Source: Marsupella aquatica (lineage: Eukaryota > Marchantiophyta). From it: DNA of 64,000 nucleotides. Location: contig OZ316892.1 of NCBI GenBank assembly GCA_973895155.1, forward strand, positions 9,300,001-9,364,000, written 5' to 3'. Below the pieces are notes generated by a model. That model saw only the letters and a program-made list of their open reading frames with translations, made no database searches and had not been told where the DNA came from. The stretch's first letter is position 1; each line of letters starts with the position of its first letter. The translations under genes were made by a program, and so were the position numbers. Positions 1 to 12,432 of this stretch are shown piece by piece.

Positions 1-480
1 ATGACCCGCAGCTTGTTGCTCGACTGTTTCTGATTGTGTCCGGCTCTTCCTTCTGCAGCTCTTCCCTTCCGCACCTCCAACCTCACGCAACTCCTCCCCT
101 CCCGCAACTCCAACCTGTGCTCCTGGGGCAACTCCAACCTGTGCGCGGAAGAGTGTTGCAGCTCCTCCCCTCCTGCAACTCCACCCTGTGCTAGTCTAGC
201 AAATGTGCTCGGAAGAGTGTCGCAGCTCCTCCCCTCCCGCAACTCCAACCTATGCTCCCGGGGCAAATGTGTTCGGAAGAGTGTCGAAGCTTGGTGGAGG
301 CAATGCACAACGCTGCGCAACCCTAAGCCCTTGCAATGTGCACACAAGGCATGCCAAGAAAAGAGCACATCGAGCATTGCCCTCTCCGTCGATGTTTTTT
401 CAGGAAAAAGGGCTCCTGTTGGTACGCGAGAACACTTGAGGAGGAAAAACCTAATGCTGGACGCCTAAACCCCGTAAAAG
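1..480. repeat. GC-rich minisatellite-like repeat
   Basis: A C-rich segment built around CTCCTCCCCTCC-GCAACTCC recurs near 88, 161 and 224 (spacing about 64-73 bp), with GGAAGAGTGT joining the copies. The open frames across it arise from the repeat, and I see no supported gene. Confidence 0.55.
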
Positions 481-565
481 TAAGGTATTTCTCCAGATGG
501 GGATGGTGGATATTGTACGTGGGTCATGAATTAGGTTCTATTCTGACAATCTCTCATATGTCTGG

Positions 566-775
566 ACCCCCCATAAGGCCCTAGGGAAGTTGAGACTAGG
601 TTAATAACAATGTAAACCACCCCCCCCTCGCCCCCATAAGGCCCTAGGGAAATACCGACTATATAGGGTAATAACAAGGTCCGGACGCCCCCATAAGGTC
701 CTAAGTAGGGAAGGCAAGGTTAATAACTTATAATGTCTCAACCCCCCCCATAAGGTCATGGCTGTTTGTGTAGGT
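566..775. repeat. about 60-bp degenerate tandem repeat
   Basis: Four copies of a unit beginning CCCCCATAAGG lie near 566, 630, 687 and 746. Each is followed by a variable AGGTTAATAAC-type segment. It may be an internal repeat of the CACTA element that ends at 5593. Confidence 0.5.
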
Positions 776-1500
776 GCCAACAAGAATGTTAAGGACCAAT
801 GTTATATATAAAAAATCATGCCCGCGATATAAAAGGTCCTTTTGGACCAAGGGAAGACTACATATGAGGCTATGTTGTCTAAGAGTTTTTGAGAGCATTA
901 CACCAAAGCATTAACAAGTGAGCCTTCCCATGACTATATGACCTCCAATATGCCAACATTAATGGCTTCCAATATGACAGCGTGAGTGACCCCACGTTTA
1001 GTCCTCAGATTGAAGCACCATTTAATTCACAAATGACCCAATGAACTCCCTTGTACCTCCAAAGAGAACCCCCCAATAGCCTTTGTAAAGACCACATTTC
1101 CAGTCATTTGGTACTTCTGACCTCTAGTATGACAACCAAGATTACCCTAATTTGAGGTGTTTTCATTAATGACACACCATGAGGGACCTCTCTAATGACC
1201 ACATATGCAGTCAATTGCTCCAAATGACCTCCAACTGACTACCAAAATGACCCTTATTGTAGTCATTGACATTAATGACACACATTATGTGAAAATGACC
1301 CAATGAAGAGTATACTACCTCTCGGAGTGCCCCTTTACAATTCCTTTGGAATTTAATAGAATATATCCAAAATCCAAATATCGGCACAAACATGACATAG
1401 TTATATAGAAGGACATAGTCTTCCACTAGTATTGCACTATATACCTCTTGGAGAGACAAAAACAATTTTTGTATGCATGCCTTAGGATGGTATGCATGCA

Positions 1501-4500
1501 TGGTGACACTTTTGGCAAATCACTCCAAAGTTGTATGACTTGGGAGTGATTTCCCCAAGGTTGCATCATCCCTTAAGTAATTGCAAAAACATGGCTCCAA
1601 AGTGCTCATGGTGCAACTAGTGGTTGGAGAATAGTGGGTATAGTACCCCGCACCTTGTGGAGAGGTTGCCACCTTCATGTAGAGCCCCATGGCACACTAG
1701 GGCCACCTTAAGCTCCTAGACCCAAAAGGGTCATTTCTGATGGTCCGTAATGACACCATGAGGGACCTCTATAATGACCCCATATGGAGTCATTTGGCAC
1801 AAATGACTTCCAAAAGGACTGCCAAAATGACCCTTACTGCAGTCTTTGGCATTAATGACACACTATTCCTCCAAAATGACCCAATGAAGATTACAACACC
1901 TACTCACAATGCCCCGACACTATTCATATGCAAAATGGAGTATTCCCCATCCAAACACCGGCACAAACATGACACAATTACATCACAAGATGACAACCTT
2001 CCATTGGTGTTGCGCTACTTCTTGGAGAGACCAAAAATGGCTCCATTTGCGCTTGGATACGGTGGTATGCATCCATGGTGACACTTTTGGCAAATCACTC
2101 CAAAGTTGTATGACTTGGGAGTGATTTGCCCAAGGTGCATCATGCCTTAAGTAATTGCAAAAACATGTGTCCAAAGTGTTCATGGCACAACTAGTGGTTG
2201 GACGATGATGAGTATAGTGTCCCGCATCTAGTGGAGGGGGTTTTCACCTCTATGTGGGGCCCCATGGCACTCTAGGGCCCACCTCCAGCCCCTAGCCCCA
2301 AACTGGTCATTTGTGCTTCTGCTTAATGATTGCACAAGGGACCCCTCAAATGACCACAAATCCAGTCATTTGACTTATGTGACAGCCCATATGACAGATT
2401 TAATGACCCTACTTGTAGTCATTGGTATTTATGACACCAATTTTTTCAGAAATGACTCAATGAAGATTACACTACCTTCTTGAGTGCCCCATCACTATTC
2501 ATTTGCAAAATAGAATATTCCCCATCCAAACACCGGCACAAACATGACACAATTACATGGAAGGACAACAGCCTTGCACTACTTCTTGTAGAGACAAAAA
2601 AAATGGCTTCATTTCCTTTTAGATAGGACGGTATGCATCAATGGTGACACTTTTGGCAAATCACTCCAAAGTCGTATGACTTGGGAGTGATTTCCCCAAG
2701 ATTATATCATTCCTTAAGTAAACACAAAAACATGGCTCCAAACTGCTAATGGTGCAACTAGTGGTTGGAGAATAGTAATTATAGTATTTGACACCTAGTG
2801 GAGGGGTTGCGAGCTCTATGTGGTGCCACATGGCACTTTAGGGCCCACCTCCAGCCCCTAACCCCAAACTGGTCATTTGTGCTTTTCCTTAATTATTGCA
2901 GGAGGGACCCCTCAAATGACCACAAATCCAATCATTAGACTGATATGACTCTCTATATGACAGTTTTAATGACCCTACTTTTAGTCATTGGTATTAATGA
3001 TGGGCCATTGCTCACATATGACCCAATAAAGGCCCTAGTACCTAGAATTATTGACATCCAGTCATTAGAATTATATGTCATCCCATATGACCAATTCAAT
3101 GACCCTACTTGTGGTCATTGGCACTTATGACATGACTTTGTTAAAAAATGACCCAAAGAAGGTCCTAGTACCGCCAGAGAGAGCCCGCTCTACATTCCTT
3201 GCAAAAATGGAATAATCGTATACCTTTAAACATCAGACACATCATAGAGGGAAGCACCACTGCCACACCCATTCCATTGGTGTTGCGCTACCTCTTGGAG
3301 AGACAAAAAAGGGCTTCATTTGCGTTTGGAACAGTGGTATGCATCCATGGTGACACTTTTGGCAAATCACTCCAAAGTCATACGACTTGGGAGTGATTTC
3401 CCCAAAGGTGCATCATGCCTTAAGTAAACGCAAAAACATGTGTCCAAGGTGTTTATGTCGCAACTAGTGGTTGGACAATGATGAGTATAGTGTCCCGCAC
3501 GCAGTGGAGGGGTTCTCACCTCTATGTGGGGCCACATGGCACTCTAGGGCCCACCTCCAGCCCCTAGCCCCAAACTGGTCATTTGTGCTTTTCCTTAATG
3601 ACTGCATGAGGGACCCCTCAAATGACAATAATTCAGGTCATTTCGCTTATATGACATCCAATGTGACCATTTTAATGACCTTTCTTGTAGTAATTGGCAT
3701 TTATGACAGGCCATTGCTCACATATGACCCAATAAAGGCCCTAGTACCTCCAAAGAGAGCCATCTTTAGATTCCTTGCAAGGTTGGAATATTCCCAAACC
3801 CTAATCCCGCAGCCACACCATGCAAAGAAGCATGACTCCCCTGCCCATTCCATTCGTGCAGCACTACCTCTTGGAGAACCAAAAAACAGGTTTTATTTGC
3901 CTTTGGATGTGATGGTATACATCCATGGTTGCACTTTTGGCAAATCACTCCAAAGTCGTACGACTTGGGAGTGATTTCCCCAAAGGTGCATCATGCCTTA
4001 AGGAAACACAAAAATATGTGTCCAAAATGTTTATGTCGCAACTAGTGGTTGGACAATGATGAGTATAGTGTCCCGCACCTAGTGGAGGGGTTCTCACCTC
4101 TATGTGGGGCCCATGGCACTCTAGGGCCCACCTCAAGCCCCTAGCCCCAAAATGGTCATTTGTGCTTTTCCTTAATGACTACATAAGGGACCCCTCAAAT
4201 GACCACAAATCCAATCATTAGACTGATATGACTCTCCATATGACAATTTTAATGACCCTACTTTTAGTCATTGGCATTTATGACGGGCCATTGCTCACAT
4301 ATGACCCAATAAAGGCCCTAGTACCTCCAAAGAGAGCCAGCTTTAGATTCCTTGCAAGGTTGGAATATTCCTCTTCCCTAAACCTGCACCGACACCATAC
4401 TGAGAAGCATGACTCCCCTGCCCATTCCATTGGGGCAGCACTACCTCTTGGAGAACCAAAAAACAACTTTTATTTGCCTTTGGATGTGATGGTATGCATG

Positions 4501-4720
4501 CATTTATTTGCAAATTAAAATATTCCCCGTCCAAACACCGGCACAAACATGACACAATTACAACAAAGCATGACAACCTTCCATTGGTATTGCCCTACTT
4601 CTTGGAGAGACAAAAAGGTTTCATTTGCCCCATGGATACGATAGTATGCGCGCATCTATATATGATGACACTTCTGGAAAATCACTTCAAAGTATGACTC
4701 TACAATTATGATAGATGTCT
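1501..4720. repeat. about 0.56-0.7 kb tandem blocks
   Basis: A block that includes GGTGACACTTTTGGCAAATC and GGGAGTGATTTCCCCAAGG starts near 1501, 2080, 2642, 3349 and 3930, giving five copies about 560-710 bp apart. Between them lie AATGACC-rich segments. The open frames in this interval are by-products of the repeat. Confidence 0.65.
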
Positions 4721-4779
4721 GGAATGACTATTGAGTATTTTAATCTTCATATCTCTTGGGTTCTTTAATGACTCTATAA

Positions 4780-5200
4780 GTAGTCATTTATGTAATAAGT
4801 CCATAATGACTGTATGTTATTGTAAACATTGATATATCCTGATTTTTAGATTGACCCTATATTTAGTCATTTATGCGACAAGTCCATAATGACAGTATGT
4901 TGTTGAAAACACCGATATATCCTAATTTCAAGATTGACTGTGGAGTTAGTCATTTATGAGAGAAGTCCATAATGACGGTATGTTTTTGTAAACACTAATA
5001 TGTCCTAATTTCAAGATTGACCCTAGAGTTAGTCATTTATGAGAGAAGTCCATAATGATGGTATGTTCTTGTAAACACTGATATGTCCTAATTTCAAGAT
5101 TGACCCTAGAGTTAGTCATTTATGGCATAAGTCCATAATGACAATATGTTGTTGTAAACACTGATATATTCTCATTTTCAGATTGACCCTAAATTTTGTC
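4780..5200. repeat. about 83-bp tandem repeat, five copies
   Basis: The core AGTCATTTATG recurs at about 4791, 4865, 4948, 5031 and 5113, with ATAATGAC and TTGTAAACA between copies. It forms the densest part of the CACTA subterminal region. Confidence 0.65.
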
Positions 5201-5593
5201 ATTTAACACCGTTGGTTAAAATGACGATAATACATTTTTTGTCATTTATCACCGTTGTCCAAAATGATCCAAATAGATTTTTGGTCATTTCAGTCATTGT
5301 CCAGAGTGACTATAATGTTGATAAACACTGATTTGTCATTGTTGTTATTAATTGTGTCATTTAAGACATGTGTCTAAATTGACCATTTAGGGAAATTGGG
5401 TCATTTTGGTCGCATCAGTCATTATAGACATTATACAAAATGACGAAAAAATTAAAATTTTGTCATTTCAGTCTATTGGTCATTGTGGACAGTCATTCCC
5501 CTGTCATTCTTTTTGTGTCATTAAAACTTTTGGTCATTTATTCATCTCTGTCATTGGGTGATTGGTCATAAAGGGCCCTGTTTTCTTCTAGTG

Positions 5594-7437
5594 AATCAAA
5601 GCTGTCGATAGACAAATTGAGCATGAATAAAAGCGCACTACACCTGAAGATTGAAAGAGGTGAAACAAACCTGAATGATGAATGGAAGGAGCTGAAACAA
5701 GCTGCCAAAAAGTAGTTCGAGCTGCTGAAACACGTTGATCAAGCTGATATGAGCTTAAAATTGGCTGACACAAGCTGATACGAGCACTCCCAAAAAACTA
5801 GCTGCAACGAACCCAACGGGCTCCTAAGAATCCCTTCGAGCAAACTAGAAGTGAATACGAGCTGTAAATGCGAGCTGCAACGCGCCAACGAGCTCCTGGT
5901 CAAAACGATCGACAACTACTAAGAGCTGCAATGCGCCGACAAGCACCTGACCACAACGAACGAGCTGCAACGACAAAAATGAAATCCATGGCAAGAGCGA
6001 GCGCGAGAGCGAGAGTGAGAGCGACGAGCGCAGGCGTGCGAAAGTCTAGGGAGCGAGAAACAACAACAATGAACAGTGAACTCGAGACCGTGGGCGCCGA
6101 TACTAAGGAAGGACTAATTAGGGTATTGTTTTAGCATAGCCCTAATAACAGCCTAGCGACAAGAAGGTTCCAGATGATCTCCGTACACTCCACCATCGAC
6201 TCAACAAACTATGCAATCATGAAAAAAAGATTACCGGATTCCTTTTGATTTGCCGGACTAAAGGAGATTTCTATTTGATCGCCAATTTGAAATTTAAACC
6301 GGTAATTATGCAACTGCGAAAGATTGTTAGTGGGGACCCCTGGATCCGGATCCGTATCTTCACTATATCTGCCAATTCAAATCCAAAATGTGAAAGAACG
6401 ACAACTTTCCCACGATCGTTCCATCATGTAGTGGAGGCGAACTTCAAAATCATTCCATTTTGGTAGTGGAGACCTTCGGATCCGGATCCGTACTCCACTC
6501 TCTATCTTGCCAATTCAAACCCAAACTCTAAACAACGTAAAACAATTCTCACGGTCGGGGAGAACCAATATTCAAAATCAATTCTGTACAATGATTCTCA
6601 CGACTGGAGATTCAACCAATTTTCAAAATCAAAATCAAGTCCAGATGAACACATCCTTCATGTAGTCAATAGACTGATCTCATTGCTCATGGATCATTCT
6701 TCATTTTCAGTTTCTCCTGACCAGGATACTAGATGGGCTCTCAGCGGAGGCTGATCCAAGGCACATTTAAGATGGAGCATATTGGATCATTCGACTATTC
6801 CAGTCAGAGGCGGAGCTCATTCAAGCAACGCTGGCGCAGTTCTTGTTGTATCACCTTCAATCTTGGGGAGAGCACATCCGATCAAGCGGGAGAGTTGCGA
6901 CGAAGTGAAACGACAAAGATTTAGAACCTCCATAGTCTGCCTCATTCATCGAAGCATTCTAGCGGACCAATAAAGAGCGGCTATTCTAAAATCATTGTTT
7001 GGTCGAGGATTTTGATCTTGATACGATCAACAAGTTGTCATTCTCTGGTGGTGGGATTCGGTCACGATACTCAAGGAAATTGGAGTTTGAAGGAGGAGGC
7101 TTAGTTGGCTGGGACGAGGAGGAGGCTACGCTGGAATGAAAAGGCTTGGCTGGGAGGAGGGTTTCCGCTAACATCGGAGGGTTGCCGCCAACATTGCTCA
7201 GACCACACGCAACTGAATAACTTGTAAGTATCAATCAGCATTAATTCCGCAATAAATGAGGAGAGTAGTTGCTTTCAAACACGCATTCAATGCATGAATT
7301 GAGTCAATGAAGTTATGGTCCAATTTCTCACTCCGATTTTGATCAATCCGTGTTTCAAGTCCAATACAGAAGCAATGTATCAGAAGTACTAGTAGAGGAT
7401 CCGAATGAATTCTCTAGTCTAAAATTGTATGGCGTTC
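5594..7437. other. non-coding interval
   Basis: No convincing gene is visible. The segment 5820-5990 repeats GAGCTGCAA. Two related segments around 6300-6620 share GCCAATTCAAA and GGATCCGGATCCGTA about 135 bp apart. Short open frames here have no recognisable domain. Confidence 0.4.
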
Positions 7438-8070
7438 AAGTATAGTTGTCCGTACGTTTTGCCATTGTTTATTGTAGTCGACGGCCTAGCAAAACAAAAC
7501 GTAATCGAGGTCCATTTCTCAGATCAAACTGATCTCAACTTGTTAGTAGGATGACCTGATTTTTTGGTTACACATGTAGTTCATCACGCGCACAGTCGCG
7601 TGAACCAATTTATCTCATGTCTTTTGATATTGTTTATTGTAGTCGACAGCCTAGCAAATTGGCCAACAATCTATTTTAAAACCAAGGTCTTCGTTTCATC
7701 ACGCGCACGGTCGCGTTAATGTTTTAGAGGTCAGCGAAAGCTGTGCACTCTTAGACGTAGTCGCCCTTTATTTCTCAGATCTGTCTGATCTCAACTTGTT
7801 AGTAGGATGACCTGTTTTTTTGGTTACACATGTAGTTCGTCACGCGCACAGTCGCGTGAACCAATTTATCTCGTGTCTTTTGATATTGTTTATTGTAGTC
7901 GACAGCCTAGCGAATTGGCCAGCAATCTATTTTTAAACCGAGGTCTGCGTTTCATCACGCGCCCGGTCGCATTAATGTTTTAGAGGTCAGTGAAAGCTCT
8001 GCACTCTTAGACGTAATCGCCCTTTATTTCTCAGATCTTCTTGATCTCAACTTGTTAGTAGGATGACCTG
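7438..8070. repeat. 257-bp tandem repeat, cut by element 1
   Basis: The segment TCTCAGATC...GATCTCAACTTGTTAG recurs at 7517, 7775 and 8031. Each full unit contains TCACGCG-N6-CGCGTGA, an inverted repeat, and GTAGTCGACAGCCTAGC. The third copy stops right after GGATGACCTG at 8070, where the terminal repeat of element 1 starts. The earlier copies continue there with a T-rich segment and GGTTACACATG. This marks the left junction of element 1 to within a base or two. Confidence 0.65.
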
Positions 8071-8071
8071 T

Positions 8072-8100
8072 AACACGATTTCGGACCGACCGAGAAGTGT
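8072..8100 (+). repeat. element 1 left terminal inverted repeat
   Basis: It starts AACACGATTTCGGACCGA and pairs with 20162-20190 on the opposite strand. Confidence 0.7.
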
Positions 8101-8382
8101 GTCGGAGTTCTCGTTTAGCCCGATCCCATTTTTTTCTAAGGCAATGCAATGACCGATAAAACTGTCAAAAACTCTCCGAAACGACACTTTCCTCCATTGC
8201 ATCGCCGCGGGAATGCAGGGAGTGATACGTGCATCGGGTTTTACATTCCGTCAGTGAAAAAGTCCAAACTGTGAGTAACTTGGTCCGAACCGCGTAATCC
8301 AGGAATGACCACGCACTAACCCAGGTAAAGGGGAAACTTAACCATGGTTAAGGGGAAATTAACCATGGTTTAGAGCGTCTCC

Positions 8383-8390
8383 TATATAAA
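8383..8390 (+). promoter_or_regulatory. TATA box, left end of element 1
   Basis: TATATAAA lies about 310 bp inside the left end and upstream of the forward genes. It follows repeated TTAACCATGGTTA-type motifs at 8335-8372. Transcription would start near 8415. Confidence 0.5.
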
Positions 8391-8516
8391 GAGGAGCGGG
8401 CTGCCCATAAAACGTTTGCTTTCGCCAGAGCAAATATCTCCTGACTGAGAGCGAATACCAAACTCCCATCGAGTCTTACATTCCTCCCAAGCGATTCGAC
8501 TCTTTCTACCGAAAAC

Positions 8517-8850
8517 CCGATAAATTTATCGGAACAGCCATTCCTGTTCAAGTTCTCCATGTAAGACTAACTAGTCATTTAGTGTAAAATGTCCAGATCC
8601 GAGCGGACTACGATAAATTTATCGCATCCTGAATTCCTCTGTTGCAATCATTTGATCCAGTGTTTAGAGAGGTGTTGCCTTCATTCCGATAAATTTATCG
8701 GAGTCTTCATTCCTTTCATGGAAAGAGGAGTAATTGAGAATCCGATAAATTTATTGGAGTTGTCATTTTTGTGAAAGATTGAATTCAGGGCTTAGGTGTT
8801 TGAGGAAGTCATATTTTCAATTTGAATGCGGAGTGCGATAAACTTATCGC
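8517..8850 (+). repeat. left subterminal cluster of CGATAAATTTATCG palindromes
   Basis: Five copies lie at 8517-8532 (CCGATAAATTTATCGG, a perfect 16-bp palindrome), 8611-8624, 8686-8701, 8742-8757 and 8835-8850. Most are followed 6-10 nt later by CATTCC or a close variant. They are probably in the 5' leader or a leader intron of the first forward gene. Confidence 0.75.
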
Positions 8851-8983
8851 ATCCTCCTGTGAGAATCATTTTCCTTTGTTTTGTTTGGAGACTCATCTTC
8901 ATCTCTGATGTCGCAGTGTTGCCGGGTTTAGGAGGCACAACGGAAGGTCAATTGCACTCTGTGGACAACAGGTATTGTGACAA

Positions 8984-9302
8984 ATGGCTGTCTTCCTTGA
9001 AAATAGTGTCAAACGTGCACGCCAGTTGTACAAGAGACTCGTGCGACTCAAAGTTCTCCCCATCGGTATAGGAGCATTGTGGATGGGTGGTACTGATCCT
9101 GGAGATAGGTAGAATCCTCTCCGCATTGAATTTTGCGGAATGAATGATGCAGGAGTTCCAATTCGTTCGAGGTTGATGTTAACGGCGTGTTTACATTCTT
9201 TGGAGTTTTCTTGTAACTATTGTTGTCGTCGTCTTGACAACAAGTACCACAAACAGGCTCACTTCTGTTGTAAGATTTGGAACGAAGACCCTTGGGTGAA
9301 CC
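8984..9302 (+). pseudogene. small cysteine-rich ORF, interrupted
   Basis: From the ATG at 8984 a 42-residue basic frame (MAVFLENSVKRARQLYK...) runs to TAG at 9110-9112. The same frame then stays open for about 60 more residues to near 9302. That part contains CNYCC and a later H-x5-CC, which could bind zinc. The stop may fall in an unrecognised intron (GTAGAATCC follows it), or the gene may be broken. I recognise no family. It lies between the element 1 promoter and the F-box-like gene and may be a further element-encoded ORF. Confidence 0.3.
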
Positions 9303-9507
9303 TTTCACGATGAGTGTTTCGACCTTTGCATTGAGGCGCGTCTTGTAAGGACATATTTAAATAAACAAGTCCTACCCTTGCGCAGCGAATATAATATGTC
9401 ACAAGTCCTAATCGTTAAACTGTCATGCAGGGTTGGTACTGTGGATGTGTTTGGTTACACCTGGTGATTGAAGGTATTTTTATTGGTGGTTTTGGTAGCT
9501 CTGCTTC

Positions 9508-10800
9508 ATGGCTGCGTCGGAGAATCTAATCGTTGCAAAGATGGGATCTGTTTTAGCCCACGAGCGTAGGAAATATATTCGAGGAAAAGTGCCCGGTGTG
9601 GAATGTGGAAGTTTGTTGAATGGACTTCCTGATCAACTCGTTGAATCTCACATTTGGCCCCTCCTAGCCTTGTCTTGCACACAAGATGAACACCTTGGCC
9701 TTGACCTAAAACTTCTACCAGAAGAACGACTGACTCGAACGAGAACAATCATTTGTCTTGGAGCCACCTCAAAGAAATGGAACCATCTTGTTGTTGGTAC
9801 ACAATTTTGGGCGCTATTGAAATATGCAGTCCGTGAGATCAATGACATAAACAAAATGCTCGCAAGCATTCCTAATGCCGACCTTCTCTCAAACATACAT
9901 ATTGCTAGGGTCTTCCGAGAGGAAACTCATTTCCTCCCTCCCATAGATATGCTTGGGTGCTTTTCGTATGAGCAGTTAGATCAGTTTCTTAGAGTTTGGA
10001 TAAATCTTGGAGAAAGCGGGAAGCAAACAATTCTTGCATGGCATGGACGAGTCTGAGTGGATGAGGCATTGCTGCGAACATCCGATAAATTTATCGCACT
10101 CCTCATTCCTCTAGTCGATTTTGGGTGCTCTAAGGTTTGCTCGAGAAGAGCTTGTAAAGAAACACTTTGAATGTAATTGACTCTGCCTCCCCTGACTTCG
10201 GGTTGTGTGGTCCAGAGTGTATTTGTTTGCGCCTCTTTGGACGATTAGCTGACAAGTGCATTGGCTTCACAGCCCGTTATACAAGGTACTGTAAAGTTGG
10301 ATGAAACTTGTAGAATTGTAATTAGTATGTTCTCCAAAATTTATTCCTGATTTCTATTCGGTGATCAGGCCATGCTCGAGCGACGCATTTTTGTACCCTA
10401 CCCGGATCCTCCAGAATGGGGGAATGGAGCCATGCTGGACCAGCTAAGGAGGCTGGATGAGTCACTAATTTTAAAGATATGCAAGCTGGTAGTAAAACCG
10501 TTTTACCATAACGCATTTCACTTCTACGTAGATCAGGTAGGGGGAGAAATTTATATTCGGTGGGATAGATATGTTGGATTTTCTAGAAGAGTTATCCTAC
10601 TCTTTCTGAAAACCGGTGCAGTAAGACGTTTTATACTCCACTGCTGTCATGTTGTGAAGGGAAATCCTGCTTATGAGCCAGAATTCTATGCCAACAACAG
10701 ACGTAGAGCATTCGATGAGATTCAAGATGTGATTGACGAGCTGGACAATCCTCTTGCCACCGAGTTTTTTATTGACACTAGTGGGAAACTATATTCATAA
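9508..10800 (+). CDS. F-box-like protein, two exons
   Basis: Exon 1 is 9508-10050 and exon 2 is 10369-10800. The intron starts GTCTGA and ends GATCAG, and the phase is maintained, giving about 324 residues with no stops. Residues 35-100 resemble an F-box: LNGLPDQLVE...LLALS, then a TIICLGATSKKWNHLV segment and FWALLK, the usual 'LP..L......vsk.W..l....lW' pattern of SKP1-binding adaptors. The rest is unrecognised, although exon 2 is rich in aromatic and basic residues. The intron holds one element palindrome (10083-10096). It would act as a substrate adaptor of a cullin-RING ligase if functional. Its place between the element ends suggests it is element cargo or a captured host gene. The F-box call is tentative. 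Confidence 0.5.
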
Positions 10801-10845
10801 AAGATTCGTCAACTCCCCCCCCAGCCGGTCTGTGCGCTCTTTAAC

Positions 10846-11085
10846 TTGATCTATGTAAGTTGCCTGTGGACGAACGTCCTTGCCAATGGTGAGATCTGTC
10901 CATGCTGCACAAATGCTTGTTGTGACATTCCGTCACGCCGGTATTCAATAGCAGTAGTGAATCCTGAGACTGGTGAAGTTGATTTCCATTGGCTGTGGGC
11001 TTATGATCATCGCGTCACTCATATTCCCCAATGGCCCAAGAAGCGGATCGAACGCTTCGCTCTGGCGAGGTTCAACTATGATTAG
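10846..11085 (+). CDS. possible downstream exon or small ORF with CPCC motif
   Basis: The open frame follows a C-rich tract at 10812-10820 and encodes a segment with CPCC and ACC cysteines, ending in ...RFNYD. It begins without an ATG, so it may be the last exon of a gene starting upstream, or chance. No family is recognised. It ends just before the telomere-like repeat. Confidence 0.25.
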   Translation: MIYVSCLWTNVLANGEICPCCTNACCDIPSRRYSIAVVNPETGEVDFHWLWAYDHRVTHIPQWPKKRIERFALARFNYD

Positions 11086-11142
11086 GGTTTAGGTTTAGGG
11101 GTTAAGGTTTAGGTTTAGGGGTTAAGGTTTTGGATTTAGGGT
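11082..11142 (+). repeat. telomere-like TTTAGGG-type degenerate tract
   Basis: GGTTTAGGTTTAGGGGTTAA-type units repeat for about 60 bp. Such interstitial tracts are common near plant genes and do not mark a chromosome end here. Confidence 0.6.
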
Positions 11143-11201
11143 TCCGTAGCTGATTCTTCAACCTGTACCTCGGCCGTCAATTTAAAGAAGGCTCACTTTT
11201 G

Positions 11202-11302
11202 CGATAATTTTATCGGTCATTTGCATTGCGGGTCTCTTTGTCCTTGTGTGATGAGATGTCGTGTCCACATGTGTTGTGAGATTGGCGGCGATAATTTTAT
11301 CG
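11202..11302 (+). repeat. palindrome pair upstream of the methyltransferase start
   Basis: CGATAATTTTATCG occurs at 11202-11215 and 11289-11302. Each is followed by a TTTGCATTG tail. They lie 39-139 bp upstream of the proposed ATG at 11341. Confidence 0.7.
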
Positions 11303-12345
11303 CTCTTTGCATTGGAATTTGTTTATTTGCAGACTTTGCCATGGCTGCTAGTGGAAAGAGTGGATCTGCTGAGATAGAAAGTCTCATGACAAGCCTCACC
11401 AATGCAATTTGGACGAGTGAAGATATTTGTGAAGAGGTCAAGTGTATCAAGAAGTCATGGTACTTCCGTGACGCCAGATTACAGTCCACGGGTTTCGAAG
11501 ATTGTGCTACCCCAATCCTTTGGGTCCAGTTGCAAAAATCGGCGAAGGTTAATGTTTCGTATGGCCCTGTCATTGTTGTTGCCGTCGTCGAGTTCATGGT
11601 TGGCCACAGGGAGGGAAAATTGTTGACAGATGGCCTTAGTTTCTTGACAATGTGTGGGCGCAAGGGTTTCACATCTCTCATTGTTACTCTCGATAACTTT
11701 GATGAGAAATCGATGGACAGTTATCCAGAAGATCCCCTTGTTGTGGAAGTTCGGGCAACAAGAGAGATGAATGTTATGGGTTCGGCTTGGATCGGCCAGT
11801 ATGTGCAAGATTGTGATGCCATCATGCTTCCAAGGGTGAATGCAGAGTACAAGAGACTTGTGGGTGAAGAGTTCAAACCTGTCCGCAAAATTGTTTTCAA
11901 GAAACCAGGTTCAAGTGGCAGCGGTGGTTCTAATGCCGATAAAATGTCGGGGCGAAAAGAACCATTGCAATCCTCTACACATATTGACGTGGACGAACCT
12001 ACAACTTCTGGTCGGGTTTCGGGAAGTGGAAGAGGGAAAGGGAGAGGTAGCGGCAGGGGGGATGCCGCGGGAACCTCTGACGGTGGGAAGAAGAGCCAGG
12101 AAACTGGCGATAGTGGGAGAGGCCGGGGCAACCGTCGAGGACCATCCGTTAAACCAAGCGAAAGTAAAGGATCCGAGGGATCCGGGCCATCTGGTTTTGG
12201 ACTTAACACAAAGAGGAAGAGGACTGGCTGGACTGAGATGGTGGCTGCAGAAGTAGATAGAGCTCCGTCAATTCCATCAGTTCCAGTCGCGGTTCCTGCG
12301 GCGCCATTGGTAAGTACTACGTCGTTGTACTGTTTAACAAATATG

Positions 12346-12432
12346 AAATCCGATAAAAATCTCGCTATTTATTTCCTGAATTGCGGATTGTGGAGTTATG
12401 TTGAACAAATGCAAACTCCGATAAAAATCTCG
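12346..12432 (+). repeat. palindrome variants in methyltransferase intron 1
   Basis: Two CGATAAAAATCTCG variants lie in the 162-bp first intron at 12351 and 12419, about 68 bp apart. Confidence 0.6.

Larger units (their letters stand above)
900..5593. mobile_element. CACTA-type transposon, right-hand part
   Basis: The + strand ends at 5593 in a sequence whose complement reads CACTAGAAGAAAACAGGGCC. This is a typical plant CACTA terminal inverted repeat (compare CACTA-G/C-AGAAAA-CAGGGC in grass elements). The 4.7 kb to its left is crowded with GTCATT and AATGAC hexamers on both strands, as expected for subterminal transposase-binding repeats. No matching left end and no coding sequence are visible, so the element is either incomplete or extends left of the window. 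The candidate 3-bp target duplication starts at 5594 (AAT) and cannot be checked without the other end. Confidence 0.65.

Noticed and set aside
1740-4697. Multiple ORFs of 60-170 codons in the tandem blocks
   Set aside because: They repeat with the blocks on both strands, lack domains and follow the repeat period.
11082-11142. Chromosome end or telomere
   Set aside because: Only a short degenerate TTTAGGG-like tract with unique sequence on both sides. The same applies to 40921-40948.
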